Assembly (NCBI RefSeq): GCF_000023585.1
Contig: NC_012914.1
Coordinates: forward strand, 272,001 to 336,000
Source of the DNA: Paenibacillus sp. JDR-2
Lineage (GTDB): Bacteria; Bacillota; Bacilli; Paenibacillales; Paenibacillaceae
Direction: 5' to 3'
DNA: 64,000 bases
In this document: positions 53,115 to 60,162 of the stretch, piece after piece
Numbering within the stretch: position 1 is the first letter of the stretch
How the letters are laid out: every line of letters starts with the position of its first letter
Translations under genes and position numbers: made by a program
The notes under the pieces: generated by a model
What the model was told of the DNA's origin: nothing
Seen by the model: only the letters and a program-made list of their open reading frames with translations
Databases searched by the model: none

Positions 53115-54023
53115 TTGAAATCAGCATCTAAGAAAGCCTTGTTCAAGAAAAATGTGCCTCTAATGTTGATGTTTGCTCCGGCACTTGCATATTACTTGAT
53201 TTTTAGATACTTGCCAATAGGCGGGCTTGTCATCTCCTTCGAGAATTACAACTTCTTCGATGGCGTGTTCCATAGTCCTTGGGTAGGCTTCAAAAATTTC
53301 GAGATGCTCTTCAGCAACGACAAGACGCTCCGGATTATTTGGAATACGTTATGGCTCAGCGTGCTGAACTTGGTCGTTGGCTTCCCGGTACCGATCATTC
53401 TGGCGCTTATGATTAATAGCGTTAGACGTTCATGGTATAAAAGATTCGTTCAGACGGTCGTTTACCTGCCGCACTTTTTCTCCTGGGTTATCGTAGGCGG
53501 CATGGTCATTACGCTGTTCTCGATGGAATCGAGCTTCCTGAACCATTGGATTGAGGACAAGTATGGCGAGCCGTATCCGTTCCTGTACAAAACCTTCTCC
53601 TGGGTGACGATCTTCGTAGGATCGGGCGTGTGGAAGGAGATGGGCTTCAGTACGATTATTTATCTGGCTGCGCTTACGTCGATCTCGCCGGCCCTGTACG
53701 AAGCGGCGGCGCTGGACGGGGCAAGCAAATGGAAACAAACCTGGCATGTTACGCTGCCCGGCATAAGAGGCACGATCATCCTAGTGCTCATTCTCTCCAT
53801 GGGACGAGTCTTAGAGGTTGGTTTCGATCAAATCTACAACCTGCGGAATGCCATGGTATCGGATATTTCCGAAGTGATTAGCACGTATATCTATACCCTC
53901 GGCATCCAAGGCGGACAATTCAGTCTGACAACGGCGCTTGGTTTGTTCGAATCGGTGGTAGCCTTTATTCTTATTCTGGGCGCAAACCTGATCGCCAAAA
54001 AATTCAATAGCAACTTGTTCTGA
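53115..54023 (+). CDS. LplB-family sugar ABC transporter permease
   Basis: A 302-residue permease with six helices. The signature motif of the MalF/LplB family is EAAALDGASKWKQTWHVTLPGI (quoted in part). AAGGAGGGAATAGC 7 nt before the TTG at 53115 fixes the start over the TTG at 53097. Together with LplC and LplA it forms an importer typical of Paenibacillus and other Bacillales for oligosaccharides; no ATPase is encoded here, so it likely shares a common MsmX-type ATPase. Confidence 0.9.
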   Translation: MKSASKKALFKKNVPLMLMFAPALAYYLIFRYLPIGGLVISFENYNFFDGVFHSPWVGFKNFEMLFSNDKTLRIIWNTLWLSVLNLVVGFPVPIILALMINSVRRSWYKRFVQTVVYLPHFFSWVIVGGMVITLFSMESSFLNHWIEDKYGEPYPFLYKTFSWVTIFVGSGVWKEMGFSTIIYLAALTSISPALYEAAALDGASKWKQTWHVTLPGIRGTIILVLILSMGRVLEVGFDQIYNLRNAMVSDISEVISTYIYTLGIQGGQFSLTTALGLFESVVAFILILGANLIAKKFNSNLF

Positions 54024-54035
54024 GGTGAAGCGAAG

Positions 54036-54908
54036 ATGAGAGAATCTTATGGAGACAAAATAACAAGAATAGGGATTTCGATTCTCCTGCTGCTCATTTC
54101 GATCTCGTGTCTAGCTCCCGTCATTAACATTCTATCCATCTCCTTCAGCGGTAAGCAGGCTGTCGAGTCCGGTCAAGTATTGCTCTGGCCAATCGACGTA
54201 ACCCTGCAAAGCTATTCCGCTTTATTCGAAGGAACGCGGGTGCTGGCTTCACTGTGGAACGGGGTTGTTATGACAGTTGGCGGCGTCCTGATCTCGATGG
54301 TGTTTACGATCTGTGCGGCTTATCCGTTATCGAAGGGCTACTTCTTCGGCAGAAGAACCTTTACGCTGATGCTGCTCTTCACGATGGTCTTTACAGGCGG
54401 CTTAATACCCACTTATCTGGTAGTGAAAAGCTTAGGCATGATCGATTCGTATTGGGCGATATGGATGCCGGGTGCGGTCAGCACGTATAATATGCTCATT
54501 ATGCGTTCCTATTTCGAAGGCATCGAGCCGGAGATCGAAGAGGCTGCCCGGATTGACGGCTGCAGGGAGATGTCCCTGTTATTCCGGATTGTTCTTCCTC
54601 TGTCCATGCCGGTGATCGCAACCTTAATCCTATTCTATGGCGTAGGCTATTGGAACAACTTCATGAACGTACTGATTTATATCAATTCGACCGAAAAATA
54701 TACGATCACCGTTCTTATTCAGCAAATGATTGCAAGCCAGTCGCTGCTTACCGAATCGCTCGCAAACGATACGTCTGCTCTGGAATTAGTGCCTGAAGGC
54801 ATCAAATCGGCCGGTATTATCGTCCTTATCCTGCCGATGGTTATAATCTATCCGTTCTTGCAGAAATATTTCGTAAAAGGCGTCATGCTTGGGTCTGTGA
54901 AAGGGTAA
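54036..54908 (+). CDS. LplC-family sugar ABC transporter permease
   Basis: A 290-residue permease with six helices and the EAARIDGCREMSLLFRIVLPLSMP EAA loop (quoted in part). It starts 12 bp after lplB-like and pairs with it to form the channel. AGGTGAAGCGAAG precedes the ATG. Confidence 0.92.
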   Translation: MRESYGDKITRIGISILLLLISISCLAPVINILSISFSGKQAVESGQVLLWPIDVTLQSYSALFEGTRVLASLWNGVVMTVGGVLISMVFTICAAYPLSKGYFFGRRTFTLMLLFTMVFTGGLIPTYLVVKSLGMIDSYWAIWMPGAVSTYNMLIMRSYFEGIEPEIEEAARIDGCREMSLLFRIVLPLSMPVIATLILFYGVGYWNNFMNVLIYINSTEKYTITVLIQQMIASQSLLTESLANDTSALELVPEGIKSAGIIVLILPMVIIYPFLQKYFVKGVMLGSVKG

Positions 54909-54943
54909 CTAACTTTACATTATGGCTATGGGGGAATAGATAA

Positions 54944-56629
54944 ATGTTAAAGATGACGAAGAGAAACGTCTTGCTGGCCGGCGCATCGGTAACCCTGCTA
55001 GGGGTTCTGGCAGCCTGCGGAAGCAACGACAATGCAGATAACAGCGGGAAATCGGCTGATAGCGGCAGCGGCAAAAAGCCAACGATCAGCGCAACCGTCT
55101 ACGACCGTGGATTGATCGCGGCTTCCGAAGGTACGATGGAGAAAAACCGCTGGACCCAGTGGATTAACGAGAATAGCCCGACAAGCGTGAAATTTTCAGC
55201 TATTCCGCGGACGGAGTCGAAGCAGAAGCTGAATACCCTGTTTGCATCCGGCAGCGCGCCGGATCTGATCTTCGAGTTCGATCCTAACATCAAGAACCCT
55301 CTCTATGACCAGAAGCAGCTGATGCCGCTGGACGATATGATCAACCAGTACAGCACGACCTATAAGAAACTGCTGGAGGACAACCCGATTCTGAAATCGG
55401 CGGCTACCAAGTCGGACGGCAAAATGTACGAGTTCGGCAAGTTAAACGAAGCGATTCCGCAGAATGTTATCGTTATCCGCCAGGACTGGCTGGACAAGCT
55501 GAAATTAACGGCTCCGAAAACAACCGATGAGCTGTACCAGGTGGCGAAGGCATTCGCCGAGCAGGATCCCGACGGCAATGGCAAGAAGGATACGTACGGT
55601 TTGAATATTGGTCCGGGTATTACGGATATGTTCGGCGGAACCGGCTTGAATAACTCCTATGAGGACGAGAACGGCAAGCTTGTACGTACTTGGGATAACT
55701 TCAAATATTACATTGATTTTGCAAAACATCTGTATGACGAAGGCATTATCGATAAAGATTTCATTACAGACAACAACGGAGCAAAGGCGCGTCAGGACTT
55801 TCTGAACGGCAAGACGGGCATCTATTTCGTGCAAGCCAACACCAATATGTGGAATCGCCTGTGGATTACTGATTACGCGACTTTGAAGGCGAATGTACCG
55901 GGGGCGGATCTCGAAATCGTGCCAAATCCGAAATCTCCGCTTGGCCAATACACGGTCTGGATTAACAATCCGGTGCAAATGACGGCGGTCGTTAACCGGA
56001 ATGCCAAGGATCCAAAAGCAATCATGGAGTACGTTGACTTCCTGTCTACTCCGGAAACCGGCAGAACGCTTGCGTACGGCCTTGAGGGCGTGCATTGGCA
56101 AGCGGGACCAACCGGATGCCCGAACCCGATCGATCAGGAAAAGAACAAGACGGAGCTTGGTTATCTAGGTACGGACTACAATATGATTTTCTCGGTCGTG
56201 AGCGGCGGAAAATGTTCATTCCTGGCCAGCAGCTTTAATCCGGACAAGCCGGATGAGAAGCTCGCGAAGGATAAGTTTAATGAAAACATGGAAATTCTGT
56301 ATAAAATGATTGACGAAGGTGCCAAATTCCCTGGCCTGACGCACGTAGAGCATCTGCCTACGGTTCCGCAGGATCTGCTCGTTGACTTCCAGAATGCCAG
56401 CACGGAGATCGGTAACCTTGTTACGAAAGCGATTGTAAGCGGCCCAAGCTATTCCACGGATAAAGCAATATCCGATATGCAGGCGCTCTGGGCAAAATTT
56501 AACGGCTCGAAGCTGGACGCGTTCTACCAAGAATGGTACACGGCCAACAAAGATACGGCGCTTATGCCGGATGATATCTTCCAAATCGTGAAGGATCAGA
56601 AGGCTATTCAGGAAGAAATCTTAAAATAG
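54944..56629 (+). CDS. LplA-family sugar-binding lipoprotein
   Basis: A 561-residue extracellular binding protein. The signal peptide ends in the lipobox VLAAC at about residue 25. A Ser/Gly-rich linker leads to a long two-domain binding fold (SBP_bac_1 type) with PDLIFEFDPN and MQALWAKFNGSKLDAFYQEWY. It binds an oligosaccharide; the substrate is unknown. AGGGG-like GGGGGAATAGATAA precedes the ATG. A terminator follows. Confidence 0.92.
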   Translation: MLKMTKRNVLLAGASVTLLGVLAACGSNDNADNSGKSADSGSGKKPTISATVYDRGLIAASEGTMEKNRWTQWINENSPTSVKFSAIPRTESKQKLNTLFASGSAPDLIFEFDPNIKNPLYDQKQLMPLDDMINQYSTTYKKLLEDNPILKSAATKSDGKMYEFGKLNEAIPQNVIVIRQDWLDKLKLTAPKTTDELYQVAKAFAEQDPDGNGKKDTYGLNIGPGITDMFGGTGLNNSYEDENGKLVRTWDNFKYYIDFAKHLYDEGIIDKDFITDNNGAKARQDFLNGKTGIYFVQANTNMWNRLWITDYATLKANVPGADLEIVPNPKSPLGQYTVWINNPVQMTAVVNRNAKDPKAIMEYVDFLSTPETGRTLAYGLEGVHWQAGPTGCPNPIDQEKNKTELGYLGTDYNMIFSVVSGGKCSFLASSFNPDKPDEKLAKDKFNENMEILYKMIDEGAKFPGLTHVEHLPTVPQDLLVDFQNASTEIGNLVTKAIVSGPSYSTDKAISDMQALWAKFNGSKLDAFYQEWYTANKDTALMPDDIFQIVKDQKAIQEEILK

Positions 56630-56658
56630 AAATTTTGAAATAGAAATTTTATAAATAG

Positions 56659-56700
56659 AACAGCCCCCGGGGAGCTTAGGCTCTCCGGGGGCTGTTTGTT
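56659..56700 (+). terminator. Rho-independent terminator of the lplBCA-like operon
   Basis: AACAGCCCCCGG-GAGC-TTAG-GCTC-CCGGGGGCTGTT is followed by TGTTTT. It is nearly the same hairpin as that at 48987. Confidence 0.9.
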
Positions 56701-56722
56701 TTCTATTCGCTGAGAAAAGACG

Positions 56723-56915
56723 GCTATGTTGGATTTCCTTCATTAAAGTCAACCCAAAAGGGAGGCTGCGCGGCGCTATGTTGGATTCGTTCCAGTGAAA
56801 TTGGCCGGAATGAGCCCAATCGGTCACTTTAAGCCAATTCTAATGTATTCAATCCAATGTAGCCTAAGCTGTCAGTCAAAAAAGCTGCATTACGCCGCAT
56901 TCAAGCCAACGTAGC
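56723..56915. repeat. GCTATGTTGGATT words, four copies
   Basis: GCTATGTTGGATT lies at 56723 and 56775 and, inverted, AATCCAATGTAGC at 56851 and AAGCCAACGTAGC at 56903. They fill most of the 318-bp non-coding interval before the AHSA1 gene and match the words at 49343-49536. Confidence 0.75.
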
Positions 56916-56947
56916 TAAATACTGCCGAGCGACAAGTCTGTCGCCTC

Positions 56948-57367
56948 TTAAGCAACGACCTTCTCAAGCTCGCCGCACCATTTGCTCCAGCCGTACTTGG
57001 CGCCATGCAGCGCTTGTTCATTGGTGATTCCGGCTTGTTCGAGATGAAGGTTAACCTTGCCTTCTCCCAAATCCAGCAGCGTCCAGGTAACCGTATGCTT
57101 CATTCCGCCGCTGTTCCACGTATAGGACAATTTATTGTGAGCATCCACCGTAAGCACTTCGCCGTCGATAATGCCATCCCAATAGTCGTTTGGCTGCGTA
57201 TGGAACTGGAATTGGTGACCGACCTCGGGCTTGAAGTTATTTTCCATCGCTTCGCCGGTATGGATGTTAGCCACCCATTTGCCAAGCTTGCCGGAATCGG
57301 TCAGGGCCGACCACAGCTTCTCGATCGTTGTTGCGTACTGAAAATCCATGGATAAAGTTAAACTCAT
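56948..57367 (-). CDS. SRPBCC (AHSA1-like) domain protein
   Basis: A 139-residue protein with the AHSA1/START-like fold (MSLTLSMDFQYATTIEKLWSALTDSGKLGKWVAN to GWSKWCGELEKVV, quoted in parts). It binds hydrophobic ligands in its cavity. AHSA1 genes are commonly coupled to ArsR regulators and DoxX genes as here. AGGAGG before the ATG at 57367 sets the start. It is the last gene of a three-gene operon. Confidence 0.87.
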   Translation of the reverse strand: MSLTLSMDFQYATTIEKLWSALTDSGKLGKWVANIHTGEAMENNFKPEVGHQFQFHTQPNDYWDGIIDGEVLTVDAHNKLSYTWNSGGMKHTVTWTLLDLGEGKVNLHLEQAGITNEQALHGAKYGWSKWCGELEKVVA

Positions 57368-57421
57368 TTTTCTTCCTCCTAAAAATAATTGTGAAACAAT
57401 TATTAGCTTCGTAAGCATGTG

Positions 57422-57742
57422 CTACTCTAATAAATGGTTAAGGCGCTGCATGTTCGTACTCCAGGACTTGCTGTAGAAGGCTGCCCAATCCTGAATCTCT
57501 TGGATGGGGGAGACGTTCAGCCGGTATCGCGTTTCCCTGCCGATTTTCCGGTCAAGGACCAGTCCGGCGCTTTTCAGAATGGCCAGATGCTTGGATACGG
57601 CTGTACGTCCCATGGCGAATTGTTTCGTTAGCTCGTGAAGCGGGACTTCCGCGTTAGCTTCGGCTAACAGGCGGATCAATTGACGCCGGGTTGGATCGGC
57701 AATGGCTTCGAATACATCCTTCAACTGGTCGTTATCGCCCAC
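57422..57742 (-). CDS. ArsR family transcriptional regulator
   Basis: A 106-residue winged helix-turn-helix (GDNDQLKDVFEAIADPTRRQLIRLLAEANAEVPLHELTKQFAMGRTAVSKHLAILKSAGLV, quoted in part). No metal-binding Cys motif is seen. The start is a GTG at 57742 after GGAGGGAGTGTT; the longer frame is not supported. It lies 38 bp after the DoxX stop and 54 bp before the AHSA1 gene. It probably binds the GACACC dyads in the operon promoter. Confidence 0.9.
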   Translation of the reverse strand: MGDNDQLKDVFEAIADPTRRQLIRLLAEANAEVPLHELTKQFAMGRTAVSKHLAILKSAGLVLDRKIGRETRYRLNVSPIQEIQDWAAFYSKSWSTNMQRLNHLLE

Positions 57743-57780
57743 AACACTCCCTCCAAAATAGTAAACCTCATTATTGTGCT

Positions 57781-58203
57781 CTAGAGCTTGCGGTGCTCCG
57801 GACGCAGTGTCCACGATGCGATATTTAGCGCGGCGTAGAACAGCGGAAGGATCACGTTGAACCCGCCGGCGCCGTAATCGTGATCAAGCAGATGGGAGAA
57901 TGCGGCGCCCGTCATCAAGAAGAAGATCCCGGCATGCGTCCATTCCTTTAGCCGCGGGAAACGCGGCGTCAGGACGGCAATCACGCCAAGCAGCTTCCAA
58001 ACCCCTAAAATCTGCATGATATACAGGGGGTATCCCAGATTCGCGACGAGATCGACATTCCCGCCTAATTTCATCAGCTGCCCGAGACCGCTGAGCGTAA
58101 GAGCTCCTGCAAGCAGCAGAGTCACGGACCAATAGGCGACCTTTTTTCCCTGAACCTTAGTTCCTGCGTTTGCGGCTGTTACCGCTCCAACTGTTTTACT
58201 CAT
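57781..58203 (-). CDS. DoxX-like membrane protein
   Basis: A 140-residue protein with four predicted helices. The pattern GLGQLMKLGGNVDLVANLGYPLYIMQILGVWKLLGVIAVL (quoted in part) is like DoxX-type proteins and the sensors found with ArsR/AHSA1 operons. GGAGG lies 8 nt before the ATG at 58203; an ATG at 58209 is too near its site. It is the first gene of the operon. Confidence 0.82.
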   Translation of the reverse strand: MSKTVGAVTAANAGTKVQGKKVAYWSVTLLLAGALTLSGLGQLMKLGGNVDLVANLGYPLYIMQILGVWKLLGVIAVLTPRFPRLKEWTHAGIFFLMTGAAFSHLLDHDYGAGGFNVILPLFYAALNIASWTLRPEHRKL

Positions 58204-58274
58204 TTTCATTTCCTCCTCGAATGGGTTTGTTTTATGCGAGCTGCGACTTGGCTGTATGTCATTTGCTTTAATAT

Positions 58275-58333
58275 GACACCGTTTAGTGTCGGTTTGTGCT
58301 TTCAGTATAGGACACCTTTTGGTGTCGTGTCAA
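58275..58333 (-). promoter_or_regulatory. DoxX/ArsR operon promoter with two GACACC dyads
   Basis: On the minus strand TTGACA (58328-58333) and TATACT (58304-58309) have an 18-nt spacer. A perfect dyad GACACC-TTTT-GGTGTC (58311-58326) fills that spacer. A second, slightly degenerate copy GACACC-GTTT-AGTGTC (58275-58290) lies 36 bp away, downstream of the start site. The co-operonic ArsR protein is the likely ligand-released repressor. Confidence 0.7.
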
Positions 58334-58395
58334 TGGCGTTTTGCATAAAGTTGGTAAAAAAGTTTTAGAGGAGGATGGGGGACGATGCAAACAAA

Positions 58396-58432
58396 CGAAA
58401 AAAACCGGAAGGGGGTAAGATCCCTTCCGGTT
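58396..58432 (-). terminator. Rho-independent terminator of the cohesin-SLH gene
   Basis: AACCGGAAGGG...CCCTTCCGGTT (11-bp stem) is followed on the minus strand by GTTTTTTTC. It lies 42 bp beyond the stop of the gene at 58474. Confidence 0.9.
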
Positions 58433-58473
58433 CTGATGGAAATTCGAATGGCTATGTTCCCGGTGAACCGAGC

Positions 58474-60105
58474 TTAAAGCTTATTTATTATTCCGTACAG
58501 CATTTGAGCGGCTTCCGCGCGGGTCGAGGTGCCAAGCGGAACGAATTCGCCCTTCGCCCGTCCTTGAACAATGCCAAGCGCCGCAGCCTTCTTGACGTTA
58601 TTCAATGCCCAAGCGGAGATGGAGGCTTCATCTTTGAATGGTTCCGCCGTCGCATCCGCAGGCTTGCCTGTCATTAACTCGTAGCCTCGCATCGCGAGCG
58701 TAACCATCTCCTGACGGGTAATGCTAGCGCCCGGGGAGAACGTTGTGCTGCTTACGCCCTGCACGATGCCGGCTTTGTAAGCCGTGGCAACGTCGGCCGC
58801 ATACCAGGCGCCCGCGGGAATATCCGTGAAGGCAGGCGTTCCTTCCGCCTTCAGCCCAAGCGCTCTGACAAGCAGCGCGGTGAATTCGGCGCGGGTAACG
58901 CTGCGGTTCGGCTCGAAGGTGGATGCCGTCGTGCCGGTCACGATCTGTTTCGCGAAGAGCTCTTTGATGACGCCGGAAGCCCAGTAGCTGCTTGGGACGT
59001 CGGAGAAATTCTTGTTGATCTCAAGTATCGCGTAAGAGCTGAAATGCGAGAGCTGCGCGACATAAACGCCATTCCCGTACGTCCCGCCAACAAACTCGGG
59101 GGCTCCGCTATCCGGGAGGTAGAAGATGGACGCCAGCTTCGGATTGGTCGAAGCGTCGACCGGCAATCGAAGCGTCACGGGCTCTTTGAATTGATGCAGA
59201 TCGTACGAAGTGCCGTCCGCCGCAATCCATTGCAGCTTCAGTTCGTAGATAGGCCCGCTTAGCTTGGTATCCGTGCCGAGCGTAGGCTTAGCGGCCCCTT
59301 CGACCGGTTTGACGGTGAGGGCGATCGATCCGCCCTGCAGCTGCGCGGCAGTCAATGTTTTCTTCAGCTCGGCGAACACGCCAGACGGTATGCTCAGCTC
59401 CGCTTTGCCGGAGGTAATGATGTTCAGCGCGTCTTTTCCAAGCAGCTCGTCCGTATTGGCCGGCAGCTTGATCAAGGTGGCGGATGCCGGTACCTCGATT
59501 GATTTACCACTCTTCAATTGATCGGTCGTTACGGTCAACGTGCCTTCCGGCTGGGCGGGCGGGCTGCCCGTGGAACCGCCGGATCCTCCTGATCCGCCAC
59601 CCGATGAACCGATTTGAATGGAGGTGCCGTAAGGGCTGTCAATCGTGCTTGAAGCCAGCTTCGAATCGACGAGCCGGATCTTTCTGACTTCGACGTCAGC
59701 CTTTCCATTGGCAGCTGCGGTGAAGGTGAAGGAGGCAAGATCCAGATCGCCGCTGTCGCCTGGCGAGCTTCCCGACTTCGTGTGGGCGAATACGAGATGG
59801 GATTCGCCTCCTCCGTCTGCGACAACCTTAGCCGGCGTGCTGAAGCCGACCAAGGCCGTCTTTTCGCTGCCCGTCTTGAACGTCAGCAGATCGGAATCAT
59901 AATACACTTGCAATTCGTAGGCATATACATCCTGCAGCTTGCTTCCTTTTACCGTTACGGTGACCTCATCGCCGCTGTTTAGGGCGCTTTTGTCGGACGT
60001 CATGGAAAAGGAGGGCGGATCGGCCGCTGCCATTGCATATTGGGGGACGAGCATGGCTATCGCCAAGCAGATCGTCGCAAGCATAGAAAGTCGTTTACGC
60101 GCCAT
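58474..60105 (-). CDS. Cohesin-domain SLH anchor protein
   Basis: A 543-residue secreted protein. The signal peptide (about 1-27, AMA cleavage) is followed by a cohesin-like domain (about 30-166: GDEVTVTVKGSKLQDVYAYELQVYYDSDLLTF, quoted in part), a Gly/Ser-rich linker (about 167-187) and a wall-associated domain (about 188-365). Three SLH motifs lie at about 366-408, 426-470 and 488-532, with VTRAEF, ITRQEM and STRAEA. It anchors to the cell wall polymer. It follows the amidase gene by 57 bp in the same transcript, so it probably holds the dockerin-bearing amidase at the surface. Confidence 0.87.
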   Translation of the reverse strand: MARKRLSMLATICLAIAMLVPQYAMAAADPPSFSMTSDKSALNSGDEVTVTVKGSKLQDVYAYELQVYYDSDLLTFKTGSEKTALVGFSTPAKVVADGGGESHLVFAHTKSGSSPGDSGDLDLASFTFTAAANGKADVEVRKIRLVDSKLASSTIDSPYGTSIQIGSSGGGSGGSGGSTGSPPAQPEGTLTVTTDQLKSGKSIEVPASATLIKLPANTDELLGKDALNIITSGKAELSIPSGVFAELKKTLTAAQLQGGSIALTVKPVEGAAKPTLGTDTKLSGPIYELKLQWIAADGTSYDLHQFKEPVTLRLPVDASTNPKLASIFYLPDSGAPEFVGGTYGNGVYVAQLSHFSSYAILEINKNFSDVPSSYWASGVIKELFAKQIVTGTTASTFEPNRSVTRAEFTALLVRALGLKAEGTPAFTDIPAGAWYAADVATAYKAGIVQGVSSTTFSPGASITRQEMVTLAMRGYELMTGKPADATAEPFKDEASISAWALNNVKKAAALGIVQGRAKGEFVPLGTSTRAEAAQMLYGIINKL

Positions 60106-60162
60106 AACAGGTTCGTCCTTTCTCTTACAGTATAACGCCGGCGAAGGCGGATTCCTTATGCC

